A DNA stretch of 36,664 nucleotides from an uncultured Saprospirales bacterium (GTDB lineage: Bacteria; Bacteroidota; Bacteroidia; Chitinophagales; Saprospiraceae), in assembly GCA_937864265.1 (NCBI GenBank), contig CALMIR010000197.1:1-36664 (forward strand), written 5' to 3'. Within the stretch, counting starts at the first letter, position 1; the number at the start of each line of letters is the position of its first letter. Below the pieces are notes generated by a model. The model saw only the letters and a program-made list of their open reading frames with translations. It did no database searches and was not told the DNA's origin. The translations under genes were made by a program, and so were the position numbers. Positions 16,592 through 25,028 of this stretch are shown here, in pieces.

Positions 16592-18097
16592 ATGACGGTT
16601 TCATTTTCGAATACCCTAAAAGACTTACCTGCAACTTGTATCTTGCCCATTATTGCCAATGAGCGACTTGCTGAAATATTGGAACAAATTGCTCAAATGA
16701 GTGATTTGAATGCCAGCTTACTCCAAGCCGATTTTAAAGCCGAACAAGGTGATGTGCAAACCATTTACCAAGGCGAAAAGCGCTTTTATCTCTTGGGGCT
16801 GGGCAAAGGCAACGATTTTTCTAAAACGGTCAAGACATTCCGGTCTTTTGCCCATAAGATTAAGGACAAATCCCCTTCCAAGATTGGGCTGGGGCTTTTT
16901 CACTGCCAATACGAAGGCAAGCTGGAAAATTTGCTGGAAGCGGCTGTGAATGGGCTGGAGTTGGCTACTTATCAGATTGGTCACTATAAAAACACCAGTA
17001 AAACAGAGGCCCATCCGCTGAAAAATGAAGAAGCCGGGCTGGTGATAGGTTTGACAAATGAAGTAACAGATTCCATTCGCCAAGCTGTAGAAAAAGGCCA
17101 TCAAATTGCACAGGCTCAATTGAGTATCATGGAACTGGTCAATATGCCTGGCAATAAAAAGACCCCGACAGAGATGGCTAGTTGGGCGCTGCGCTTGGCT
17201 CAAGAATCGGGATATAAAGCAACGGTTTTTGAAAAAGCGCAAATTGAAGAAATAGGGCTTCATGCGCTACTGGCAGTCAACCGTGGCAGTGAATACCCGC
17301 CTGTATTCATTGTGCTGGAATATACCCCATCCAATGTACCTCTGGAAGGACTAAAAACGGTTGGGCTAGTCGGAAAAGGCGTAACATTTGATACAGGAGG
17401 TATTTCGATCAAACCTTCCGCCAATATGCACTACATGAAAAGTGATATGGGCGGAGCCGCTGCCGTATTGGGTACTTTTGAAGCCGCAGCCCGATTGCAA
17501 CTTCCGGTCAGACTCGTAGGCGCCATTCCTGTAACAGACAATGCGGTCGATGCTAAGTCCATACGCCCAGGAGATGTGATTGACTCTTACAGTGGTAAGA
17601 CCATTGAGGTGATCGACACAGATGCAGAAGGGCGACTGATATTGGCCGATGGTTTGGCTTATATCCTTAAACATTTTCAACCAGATACCCTGATTGATGC
17701 GGCTACCTTGACTGGAAGTACGGTTAGAACCTTTGGTTATCAGATCGGGGGCCTTTTCTCAAACAACGACGATTTGGCGGAAGCGCTATTTCAAGCAGGG
17801 GAACGTACCGGAGAACGAATCTGGCGCCTGCCGATCTGGGATATTTTCAACGATGACATCAAATCGGATATAGCAGATGTGCGCAACTACAGTGGCAAGC
17901 CTACGGCTGGTGCTATTGGGGCAGCTAAATTCTTGGAAGCTTTCATCAACGACCATCCACGTTGGGCACATTTGGATATTGCAGGTGTTGCTTTTGGGGA
18001 TTCCGAATTTAGTTCGCAAAAAAGCGCAACCGGCTTTGGCATTCGATTGCTGGTTGATTTTTTAATGGCATCGATAGCTCGCCCAAAATCAGCGTAA
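16592..18097 (+). CDS. pepA: Leucyl aminopeptidase family M17
   Basis: 501 residues, the usual size. It is a cytosolic hexameric two-metal aminopeptidase removing N-terminal residues, preferably Leu, from peptides. All expected residues are visible. The metal ligands are Lys262 and Asp267 in GKGVTFDTGG, Asp285 in KSDMGG, and Asp344 and Glu346 in DTDAEGRL. The catalytic residues are Lys274 (SIKPS) and Arg348. Their spacing equals that of E. coli PepA shifted by eight positions. Residues 1-160 are the more variable N-terminal domain. The gene is tightly coupled to the upstream esterase. It is probably peptide recycling; a link to a peptide-modifying ATP-grasp enzyme downstream is possible but not shown. 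Confidence 0.96.
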   Translation: MTVSFSNTLKDLPATCILPIIANERLAEILEQIAQMSDLNASLLQADFKAEQGDVQTIYQGEKRFYLLGLGKGNDFSKTVKTFRSFAHKIKDKSPSKIGLGLFHCQYEGKLENLLEAAVNGLELATYQIGHYKNTSKTEAHPLKNEEAGLVIGLTNEVTDSIRQAVEKGHQIAQAQLSIMELVNMPGNKKTPTEMASWALRLAQESGYKATVFEKAQIEEIGLHALLAVNRGSEYPPVFIVLEYTPSNVPLEGLKTVGLVGKGVTFDTGGISIKPSANMHYMKSDMGGAAAVLGTFEAAARLQLPVRLVGAIPVTDNAVDAKSIRPGDVIDSYSGKTIEVIDTDAEGRLILADGLAYILKHFQPDTLIDAATLTGSTVRTFGYQIGGLFSNNDDLAEALFQAGERTGERIWRLPIWDIFNDDIKSDIADVRNYSGKPTAGAIGAAKFLEAFINDHPRWAHLDIAGVAFGDSEFSSQKSATGFGIRLLVDFLMASIARPKSA

Positions 18098-18226
18098 AAC
18101 CAAGTATTTGATGCCAGTGCAGCCATGTAGGCGAGCTTGGCGCATCATTCTTTTAGATATGTTTTCTTGCGGGGCTGTTCGCAGGGTTCATAATAGCTTT
18201 TTGTACAATAAACATCCGTACAACCT

Positions 18227-19429
18227 ATGACCTTTCTATGTATCTCCTGTTATTTCAAAGGTGTTGACTTTTTGAAGGCCATTAAAGCACAAGGTCATAC
18301 CGTGTTTTTTTTGACTAAAAAGTCACTGGAAGACAAACCCTGGCCCAGGGAATCGATTGATGAATTCTTTTTTCTCGATCACGATGAAAATACGCCGGAA
18401 AACCTCGGCAATATTGCTAAGGGCGTTGCCTGGCTTCTACGCAGCCGGAAGGTTGATCGCATTGTAGCCTTAGATGACTTCGATGTAGAAAAGGGAGCTT
18501 TCCTGCGAGAACAATTCCGCATACCCGGTATGGGTCAAACGACGGCGCATTATTTTCGCGATAAACTGGCCATGCGTATGAAAGCGGCAGAGGCAGGTAT
18601 TCCAGTACCAGCCTTTAGCGCCCTGTTTAATGATGAGGAAGTCAATAGGTTCATTGCTTCTGTTCCAGCCCCTTGGTTGATCAAGCCCCGTTCAGAAGCT
18701 TCTGCTACAGGAATCCGGAAGGTTCATAATAGCGAAGAAGTTTGGAAAGTCATTCACGAACTGGGAGATTACCGACATCATTGTTTGATTGAGCAGTTTA
18801 AGCCAGGCGCGGTTTATCACGCCGACGCGCTGACGGTTGCAGGAAAAGTGTCCTTCTGTCGGGTATCCGAATACTTGAGCACACCGTTTGAAGTGGCGCA
18901 TGGCGGCGGCATTTTCCGCTCTGTTACTTCCGAATTTGGCAGCAAAGATGACAAGGCTTTGCAAAAGCTCAACGCCCAGGTAATGAAGGCTTTTGGCATG
19001 CAATTCAGTGCTTCGCATACCGAATTCATCAAAAGCAACGACGACGGGCAGTTTTATTTTTTGGAAACTTCTTCCCGCGTTGGGGGCGCCCATTTGGCGG
19101 AGATGGTAGAAGCTTCCTCCGGTATTAACCTTTGGGTAGAATGGGCCAAAATTGAGTCGGCTATTGCTCGTGGAGAAAGCTACCAAGTACCAACTGCGAA
19201 AAACGATTATGCTGGAATTTTAGTCTCCTTATCGCGCTATGAATGCCCCGATCAATCTGCTTTTAACGACCCTGAAATCGTATGGCGCATTGATAAAGAA
19301 TACCATGTGGGCATGATCATTCGTTCGGCCAAGCGAGAAAGGGTACTGGAATTACTGGATCAATATGCCGAAAGGGTACACCGCGATTTTCACGCCAGCG
19401 CACCAGTGCCCGACAGGCCGCACGATTGA
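18227..19429 (+). CDS. ATP-grasp domain enzyme (carboxylate-amine ligase type)
   Basis: 400 residues. It has a pre-ATP-grasp Rossmann-like domain (1-105, starting TFLCISCYFKGVDFLKAI) and an ATP-grasp core (about 106-310). Lys113 (RDKLAM) and Lys153 (LIKPRSEASATGI) are the expected nucleotide-binding lysines. FLETSSRVGG (278-287) replaces the usual E-x-N-x-R metal motif, keeping Glu280 and Arg284 but with Ser282 at the Asn position. His264-Glu266 in SHTEF match the H-x-E element of biotin-carboxylase and carbamoyl-phosphate-synthetase-like members. It should activate a carboxylate as acyl phosphate and join it to an amine or other nucleophile. The substrates are unknown. It stands 129 bases after pepA. 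Confidence 0.85.
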   Translation: MTFLCISCYFKGVDFLKAIKAQGHTVFFLTKKSLEDKPWPRESIDEFFFLDHDENTPENLGNIAKGVAWLLRSRKVDRIVALDDFDVEKGAFLREQFRIPGMGQTTAHYFRDKLAMRMKAAEAGIPVPAFSALFNDEEVNRFIASVPAPWLIKPRSEASATGIRKVHNSEEVWKVIHELGDYRHHCLIEQFKPGAVYHADALTVAGKVSFCRVSEYLSTPFEVAHGGGIFRSVTSEFGSKDDKALQKLNAQVMKAFGMQFSASHTEFIKSNDDGQFYFLETSSRVGGAHLAEMVEASSGINLWVEWAKIESAIARGESYQVPTAKNDYAGILVSLSRYECPDQSAFNDPEIVWRIDKEYHVGMIIRSAKRERVLELLDQYAERVHRDFHASAPVPDRPHD

Positions 19430-19447
19430 TGATTTTTTAGCGAATGC

Positions 19448-19478
19448 TTTGATTTTTCAATGTTACTTATTAGGTTTA
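19448..19478 (+). promoter_or_regulatory. Candidate promoter of mscL
   Basis: A TTTG box (19448-19451), a 19-base spacer and TAGGTTTA (19471-19478, one mismatch to TANNTTTG) match the Bacteroidota -33/-7 layout. The mscL ATG lies 44 bases downstream. Confidence 0.45.
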
Positions 19479-19522
19479 CATTCGTCAAAACGCCGTTTTT
19501 CACCAACTAAACAAGATAAATT

Positions 19523-19936
19523 ATGTGGAAAGAATTCAAAGCTTTCATTTTACGTGGTAATGTACTCGAACTAGCCGTCGCTGTTATTGTAGCCGGGGCA
19601 TTCGGGGCTATTGTCTCTTCTTTTACCAACGACATCATCATGCCGCCCTTGGGCATGTTGCTGGGCGGCGTCAATTTCTCAGACTTGGCATTGGTTATTC
19701 AAGAGGCTCAATTGAGCGAAACAGGTGAAGTTGTAAAAGACGCTGTATCTATCCGATATGGTGCTTTTATTCAAACCATCATTGATTTTCTGATCATCGC
19801 GTTCGCCATTTTCATGTTGTTGCGCACGTACAAAAAGATGACTGAAAAGCCAGTTGAAGAAGCACCTGCACCTCCTCCGGGGCCTACAGCAGAGCAATTA
19901 TTGGCCGAAATTAGAGATTTACTAAAGAAGCAATAA
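19523..19936 (+). CDS. mscL: Large-conductance mechanosensitive channel MscL
   Basis: 137 residues, the standard MscL length. It forms a pentameric inner-membrane channel that opens under turgor stress and releases solutes. It has the N-terminal amphipathic helix [20 protein letters not shown] and TM1 at about 15-45 with the glycine/alanine-rich pore motif [22 protein letters not shown] periplasmic loop covers about 46-75 and TM2 about 76-101. The C-terminal cytoplasmic bundle follows after a Pro-rich linker ([10 protein letters not shown]), ending [12 protein letters not shown]. It has its own candidate promoter and a downstream terminator hairpin, so it is probably monocistronic. Confidence 0.98.
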   Translation: MWKEFKAFILRGNVLELAVAVIVAGAFGAIVSSFTNDIIMPPLGMLLGGVNFSDLALVIQEAQLSETGEVVKDAVSIRYGAFIQTIIDFLIIAFAIFMLLRTYKKMTEKPVEEAPAPPPGPTAEQLLAEIRDLLKKQ

Positions 19937-19945
19937 GCACCATAA

Positions 19946-19978
19946 CGGGCGATGGCAGCGAAAGAAAGTCATCGCCCG
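19946..19978 (+). terminator. Terminator-like hairpin after mscL
   Basis: Nine perfect base pairs (CGGGCGATG with CATCGCCCG) close a 15-base loop, 9 bases past the mscL stop. The following CTTGCATTTTAG is only weakly T-rich, so termination efficiency is uncertain. Confidence 0.65.
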
Positions 19979-20017
19979 CTTGCATTTTAGCCCTATACAT
20001 AGTTCCCATCAGTTTTA

Positions 20018-20025
20018 TATCTTTG
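20018..20025 (+). promoter_or_regulatory. Exact -7 promoter motif before the GT2-aroB pair
   Basis: TATCTTTG matches TANNTTTG exactly and lies 18 bases before the ATG of the glycosyltransferase, so the leader would be very short. No clear -33 TTTG is seen at 17-23 bases upstream. The position argues against starting translation at the upstream in-frame TTG (20023), which lies inside this element. Confidence 0.5.
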
Positions 20026-20043
20026 CCCCACAAATCAAACGCG

Positions 20044-20799
20044 ATGTATAAGGGGAAAAAAGTTATAGTTGTCTTACCAGCCTACAACGCCGCACTGACT
20101 TTAGAGCAAACTTACCATGAAATTCCATTCGACCTGGTGGACGAGGTCATTTTGTGCGATGATGCGAGTAAGGATAATACGTCTGAATTGGCAAAGAAAA
20201 TTGGTATCCAGCACGTCATTGTCCACGAGCAAAACAAAGGCTATGGCGGCAACCAGAAAACGTTGTACAACAAAGCGTTGGAATTGGGCGGAGATATTGT
20301 CATCATGCTGCACCCCGATTACCAATATACGCCAAAGTTGTTACCCGCCATGATCAACATCATTGGCGAGGACTTATATCCAGTGGTATTGGGCTCTCGT
20401 ATTTTGGGGAAAGGCGCTTTATTGGGAGGCATGCCTATGTATAAATACATTGCCAACCGACTGCTTACTTTTTCTCAAAATATGTTGGTCAATTACAAAT
20501 TGTCGGAATACCATACGGGCTACCGCGCTTTTAGCAAAGAGGTGTTGACTAGTATCAACTACAATGAAAATTCCGACGATTTCGTATTCGACAACGAGAT
20601 GCTGTCGCAAATCATTTATGCCGGCTTTCACATCGCGGAGGTGACTTGCCCGACGAAGTATTTTGAAGAAGCTTCCTCTATCAACTTTTCCAGAAGCGTT
20701 CGTTACGGGCTAGGCGTTTTGCGTGTATCCTTCAACCACTTTTTGCAGCGCACAGGACTCGTTAAGCTGCCCATGTATCAAAAACCTAAGCCATTGTAA
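20044..20799 (+). CDS. GT2 family glycosyltransferase (dolichol-phosphate-mannose-synthase-like)
   Basis: 251 residues from ATG 20044; an upstream TTG at 20023 overlaps the promoter motif and was not used. It has the GT-A fold: VIVVLPAYNAALTLEQTY, the nucleotide-sugar motif CDDASKDNT (Asp39-Asp40), NKGYGGNQKTLYNKAL, and HPDYQYTP (Asp92) as the metal-binding region. The TGYRAFSKEVL motif is typical of DPM1-like transferases. No membrane segment is obvious, so it is probably membrane-associated by an amphipathic surface. It transfers a hexose from a nucleotide or polyprenyl donor; the acceptor is unknown. The next gene, aroB, starts 2 bases after its stop, implying translational coupling. Confidence 0.9.
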   Translation: MYKGKKVIVVLPAYNAALTLEQTYHEIPFDLVDEVILCDDASKDNTSELAKKIGIQHVIVHEQNKGYGGNQKTLYNKALELGGDIVIMLHPDYQYTPKLLPAMINIIGEDLYPVVLGSRILGKGALLGGMPMYKYIANRLLTFSQNMLVNYKLSEYHTGYRAFSKEVLTSINYNENSDDFVFDNEMLSQIIYAGFHIAEVTCPTKYFEEASSINFSRSVRYGLGVLRVSFNHFLQRTGLVKLPMYQKPKPL

Positions 20800-20801
20800 T
20801 T

Positions 20802-21872
20802 ATGCAAATACTGGCTTTACCGGATTACAACCTCTATGTCGGTAAACTGGCTGAGGCTTTACCGGCCTTTATAGCGCAGGGCAACTACTCTTCGCTATTG
20901 GTGTTAGTCGATGAAAACACCCAACGCCACTGCCTTTCCATCCTCCACCAAGCCTTACAAGGCCGGGTTTATCAAACCATTGAAATCCCCTCTGGCGAGC
21001 GGAATAAGAACATCGATACCTGCCAACTGATCTGGAAACAAATGATGGATGCTCAAGCCGATCGCAATGCCCTGTTGATCAATTTGGGTGGTGGCGTTAT
21101 CGGCGATATGGGCGGCTTTTGTGCTGCTACCTTCAAGCGGGGCATCCCTTTTGTACAAATACCGACGACCTTGCTATCCCAAGTAGATGCTTCTATTGGC
21201 GGCAAGTTGGGCATTGACTTCTTGCAACTGAAAAACAGTATCGGCTTGTTTCAAAACCCCAAAGCCGTTTTCATAGATGTTGATTTTTTTCATACGCTGC
21301 CGGAAAGGGAATTGCGCAGCGGCTTTGCCGAGGTGATCAAGCATAGCCTGATAGCCGATTCCAGCCAATGGGAGGTGCTTCAAAAGTTGTCCAGTGACTG
21401 GTCATCCATCCAATGGGAGCGCATCGTTATTCCCTCCATTCAAGTCAAGCAACAAATTGTCCTGGCCGATCCCCAAGAAAAAGGCATACGCAAAGCGCTT
21501 AACTTTGGCCATACCATCGGCCATGCTGTCGAAGGAGTGGCACTGGAAAGCGACCGAGCACTGCTTCACGGCGAAGCCATTGCCATCGGAATGATTTGCG
21601 AAGCGTACCTTTCGGTCCAAAAGCTGGGCTTACCTCGGGACGCACTGACCCTTATCAGCCAATACCTCCTGACCATTTATCCGCATTACGAGCTATCTGA
21701 AAAGGATTATGAAGCTTATTTTCAGCTCATGCAAAACGATAAGAAAAACGAAGCAGGGCAAATCAAATTCAGCCTGATTGACCGCATCGGTCATTCCGTT
21801 GTGAACTTGGAATGCCCTAGAGCATGGGTGGTGGAAAGTTTGGAATACTATCGGAATCGGGGCTGGGAGTGA
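20802..21872 (+). CDS. aroB: 3-dehydroquinate synthase
   Basis: 356 residues. It catalyses the second step of the shikimate pathway, converting DAHP to 3-dehydroquinate with NAD and a divalent metal. Seen: the NAD-binding loop NLGGGVIGDMGGF (94-106), PTTLLSQVDASIGGKLGID (121-139), and the zinc ligands Glu177 (SGFAEVIKH), His237 (NFGHTIGHAVE) and His256 (LLHGEAIAIGM). Length and motif spacing are those of normal AroB, so a cyclitol-type sugar-phosphate cyclase is less likely. Its start 2 bases after the glycosyltransferase stop suggests a shared transcript, although no shared pathway is obvious. Confidence 0.96.
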   Translation: MQILALPDYNLYVGKLAEALPAFIAQGNYSSLLVLVDENTQRHCLSILHQALQGRVYQTIEIPSGERNKNIDTCQLIWKQMMDAQADRNALLINLGGGVIGDMGGFCAATFKRGIPFVQIPTTLLSQVDASIGGKLGIDFLQLKNSIGLFQNPKAVFIDVDFFHTLPERELRSGFAEVIKHSLIADSSQWEVLQKLSSDWSSIQWERIVIPSIQVKQQIVLADPQEKGIRKALNFGHTIGHAVEGVALESDRALLHGEAIAIGMICEAYLSVQKLGLPRDALTLISQYLLTIYPHYELSEKDYEAYFQLMQNDKKNEAGQIKFSLIDRIGHSVVNLECPRAWVVESLEYYRNRGWE

Positions 21873-22033
21873 TGGTGTAAAATCGTTAAAATAGCTAAAC
21901 GTAAAATAATGGTAAGCTGCACCTGCTTCTTACCCAAATACAAATCATGGAACTTTTCTTCAATTAGAACTTTATTTGCAATTTAGTTGTTTCCTAGCAT
22001 GATACAAACAATGCTGTTAAAAGCAATGAAAGC

Positions 22034-24067
22034 GTGAGCAGGAAAACTTCATTTCATTCTTTGCTGTTAAACTCCAACTTCCAATATGAGGACTCTCACC
22101 TCGGCAACAAAATATTATTTTCTACTGGCATACCTCCACTTGTCGAACTTTGGGAAAATATTCTTTGCAATGATAGGATACTACTTTTTGAGCGCAACAA
22201 GAACCTGTATGAAATTACAGCATTACAGGTAATCCACAAATCCATACACAGAGATAATCGCTACCCTTTATCTATCCAAGTCCAAAAACTTGGGCAATCA
22301 AGGAATGTGTCTTTAAAATTTGATTTACCATTTTCTGCGCTGTATGGCACGATTGAGATGGATCAGGCAACTTTCGAAGCATATTGGAATGCTTGCGGAA
22401 GGGTTGACGAAGCCTATGAAATCGTACCAAGAGATGCATCACTGTATAATCATGAAAATTTCTCTGTGCGGGTAGCTTCGTCCTGGGAAGACATGGAGTT
22501 TGTCAAATGGATCGCTCAATTTCACGACTTTGGCTATAGCGCCTGCTTTTTAAATTTGATTCTGGAAGAAGGCAATGAACGAAAAGCAGCCATGGGTGTA
22601 AAATTCTCTTCCCAAGTGGAAGATAAAGATATTGAGTTGCGCAACAGGCTTTTTGGCGAAGATCTTCCATTGATCGATAAAAATTCGTTAATCATTTCCC
22701 GCATTTACGCTGAAGGAAAAAAATTCAAACTTCACGAACATCTTTTAAACGCACTACTAAAAATAGCGTCTAGTTTGGTAAGTCATCCGCAATATAGTTT
22801 AATTGAAGGTATTTCTTATGATTTTCACCCCATTGTTGCCATTAAATTAGACTTCAATTATTGCGCGCCAAAGTATAAAACAGGGGTCTTTTATTACTGG
22901 AAATTTCTATTTTTCAATCGCTTACCTCGAAAAGAAGAAAAGCGAGCCAGAGATATTTTAGCACAAAGAAGAGAAGAAAATTTCTGGATCATCTATGGCA
23001 AAAAAGAATTCCTTGAGCTGTCTTTTTCTAAGCAAGCTTGGGGATTAGAGTACGACGACAAAAACAACAATGGCATTTGGCATGTCTTGAAAAAAGGAGA
23101 TGTTGTTTTTTTATGTGCTAAAGAGGACAAAAAAATCTACGGATACCAAATAGTGGATCACAAATCATCCAGTCCGCTTATATCTGGCTTTGATTTTTAT
23201 AAATTATGGATCAAATTCAATGATCCGATTCAGGCGAATGAACCTTTCTCTGTTACCAAAGATTTACACATCAGTGGCAAAGGGATTCTTCCGATTGAAA
23301 GAAAAACGGGTAAGTCCTGGAAGAATAGATTAAGTCAACATAAGGTCAAATCAACTTCAAAAACAATGAGCAGTAAAACATATTGGCTAGTTCTTGGCAC
23401 TGATGAAAACTTGCAAATGGGGTTTTCAAAAAAACTGTGGGCTTTAACAGACGCGCCTGTTAATACGGAGCGCTGGGGGCAACTGATGCCTGGCGACGTC
23501 TTATTGTTTTGCAAAAACAAAAAGGAGATTGTGGGCTACGGAGAAGTCAGGGATACCCGAAGAAGTCAGGAATCCATGTTCAAACGCTTTCCATTGGTTA
23601 TTGACCTGGGCTACCTAAATACGCAGTCCAAAACAACACTACTTGCATCCGAAATCAATGCTCTTACCAAGGGAGGCGGTATGCAAAACTTTACAGAATA
23701 TGGGGATGCCATCATGGATCGATTAAAAGGGAAAAAAGCTAAGCCAGAGCCCCCTACAACCTTAACGCCATCCCAAGTTTCCACTCCCCCAACTCCCCAG
23801 CTATCCAAAGACAATGCTTTGATCATCAATGAGGTGAAATCTTTAATTGGCAAAGGGGAATTATCTCAAGCGCTGCGTCATAAGTCACTCATCGAACTTC
23901 TCAGACAAAACCATACCGGTCTTTTCGATGATTTGATGATGATGGGGAGCCGTTATGAGCGTGTTCAGTCAATGTATCTTAATAAGCAACTCAGTGCCTT
24001 GGAAAAAATGGAAGAAGAAGACACGTTAATATTGAAGTTTTTCGACATTCTAAAAAAAGTAGATTAG
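22034..24067 (+). CDS. Putative conflict/defence protein: orphan N-terminal half, tandem EVE/PUA-like domains, C-terminal EAD11-like domain
   Basis: 677 residues. Residues 1-300 match no family I recognise; a stretch near 215-280 (SLIISRIYAEGKKF, LLNALLKIA) faintly recalls GNAT acetyltransferases. Residues about 317-395 and 450-530 are two copies of one beta-rich domain. Each has an aromatic-Trp start (FWII / YWLV), FSK-x-x-W, W-x-x-L-x-x-GDV-x-x-FC and I-x-GY-x-x-V-x-D. This is the pattern of EVE/PUA-like nucleic-acid or modified-base readers. A Pro/Thr-rich linker (571-590) leads to about 594-677, where VKSLIGKGELSQAL, LMMMGSRYERV and the closing helix resemble effector-associated domain 11. 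There is no membrane segment. The start is a GTG at 22034; a nearby ATG (22026) closes after three codons. The gene is visibly AT-richer than its neighbours and lies between housekeeping genes, which suggests acquisition. The fold assignments are inference from motifs. Confidence 0.65.
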   Translation: MSRKTSFHSLLLNSNFQYEDSHLGNKILFSTGIPPLVELWENILCNDRILLFERNKNLYEITALQVIHKSIHRDNRYPLSIQVQKLGQSRNVSLKFDLPFSALYGTIEMDQATFEAYWNACGRVDEAYEIVPRDASLYNHENFSVRVASSWEDMEFVKWIAQFHDFGYSACFLNLILEEGNERKAAMGVKFSSQVEDKDIELRNRLFGEDLPLIDKNSLIISRIYAEGKKFKLHEHLLNALLKIASSLVSHPQYSLIEGISYDFHPIVAIKLDFNYCAPKYKTGVFYYWKFLFFNRLPRKEEKRARDILAQRREENFWIIYGKKEFLELSFSKQAWGLEYDDKNNNGIWHVLKKGDVVFLCAKEDKKIYGYQIVDHKSSSPLISGFDFYKLWIKFNDPIQANEPFSVTKDLHISGKGILPIERKTGKSWKNRLSQHKVKSTSKTMSSKTYWLVLGTDENLQMGFSKKLWALTDAPVNTERWGQLMPGDVLLFCKNKKEIVGYGEVRDTRRSQESMFKRFPLVIDLGYLNTQSKTTLLASEINALTKGGGMQNFTEYGDAIMDRLKGKKAKPEPPTTLTPSQVSTPPTPQLSKDNALIINEVKSLIGKGELSQALRHKSLIELLRQNHTGLFDDLMMMGSRYERVQSMYLNKQLSALEKMEEEDTLILKFFDILKKVD

Positions 24068-24071
24068 CACA

Positions 24072-24830
24072 CTACTCCTCCTCCTCCCCCAAAATCCGCT
24101 CCTCCAGCCAAAAATTATTGGCACCCAGGCCGGGTAGAATGCGGACAAGTTGTCGGTTGAGCAATTCCAGCAAGGCCAAAAATACCACGATGGCATGAAT
24201 TCTGTTTTGGCAGCCCTGGATGAGGTGTACAAAATCCACGCGCTTGCCCAAGGCTACTTTTTCCATAATTTGATCCTGTGAATCCTCGATGGTGTAGCTG
24301 AATTGGACGATTCGGTGGATGGTTTTGGGCGGTGCGGTTTCAAAGCGTTGGATGGCCCGCTCAAATACCCGGAGCAATTTGAACAGATTGAGCGATTCCA
24401 ACTCCGAATCCACCAATGCTTTGGTTGCTATTTCGGCCAGTTCACGGCTCACATTGCCCCTTACATTTTGCTTGCTGCGGCGTTCTTCCATCTCCCGCAT
24501 TTCCTCCAGGATGCTCTTGTAGCGCTTGTATTCCAGTAGGCGGCTGACCAGTTCTTCGCGGGGATCAATTTCATTGCCCTCATCATCAATGGCTTTTCTG
24601 GGCAACAGCATCTTAGCTTTGATGCGGCACAGGGTAGCGGCTACCAAAATGAACTCACTGGCCAAATCAATATTGAGCTGCTCCATCTGACGGATATAAT
24701 TCAAAAAATCATCCGTGATTTTTCCGATGGGGATATCGTAAATATCCAGTTCGTCGCGCTCAATAAAGAAGAGCAACAGGTCGAAAGGGCCTTCAAATTG
24801 GGGCAATTTTATGGTAAATGCTTGATCCAT
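24072..24830 (-). CDS. scpA: Segregation and condensation protein A
   Basis: 252 residues, the kleisin subunit of the bacterial SMC-ScpA-ScpB condensin. It bridges SMC head and neck and organises chromosome segregation. The N-terminal helix region has the ScpA signature FEGPFDLLLFFIERDELDIYDIPI followed by ITDDFLNYI and the long helix of LASEFILVAATLCRIKAKMLLP. The middle is charged and flexible. The C-terminal winged-helix region covers about 180-252 and ends in an acidic EEEE tail. The kleisin ends converge: its stop is only 4 bases from the stop of the EAD11-type gene. Confidence 0.95.
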   Translation of the reverse strand: MDQAFTIKLPQFEGPFDLLLFFIERDELDIYDIPIGKITDDFLNYIRQMEQLNIDLASEFILVAATLCRIKAKMLLPRKAIDDEGNEIDPREELVSRLLEYKRYKSILEEMREMEERRSKQNVRGNVSRELAEIATKALVDSELESLNLFKLLRVFERAIQRFETAPPKTIHRIVQFSYTIEDSQDQIMEKVALGKRVDFVHLIQGCQNRIHAIVVFLALLELLNRQLVRILPGLGANNFWLEERILGEEEE

Positions 24831-24971
24831 GGACTTAGGATTCTTACTCCAATCCCGCCTTTAGCCGGAGGTAGGTCGGGGTTGAGCGTGAGTGTTTTCG
24901 TACAAAAAAATAGTTGGCTCTTCGACAAATTGTGTGATTTTCCCATGCAATTTGTCAAAGAAGGCAAAAAA

Positions 24972-25002
24972 TTTGCACCCTTCTGTCAATAACCTTAATT
25001 TG
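24972..25002 (+). promoter_or_regulatory. Candidate promoter of the methyltransferase gene
   Basis: TTTG (24972-24975), a 19-base spacer and TTAATTTG (24995-25002, one mismatch to TANNTTTG), placed 26 bases before the ATG at 25029. It lies in the 198-base divergent gap shared with scpA. Confidence 0.45.
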
Positions 25003-25028
25003 CCATCCTCTAAGGTTACCATGCAGTT

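Noticed and set aside
22026-22037. ATG at 22026 as a start for the EAD11-like protein
   Set aside because: It is in another frame and meets TGA after three codons; the long frame opens from the GTG at 22034.
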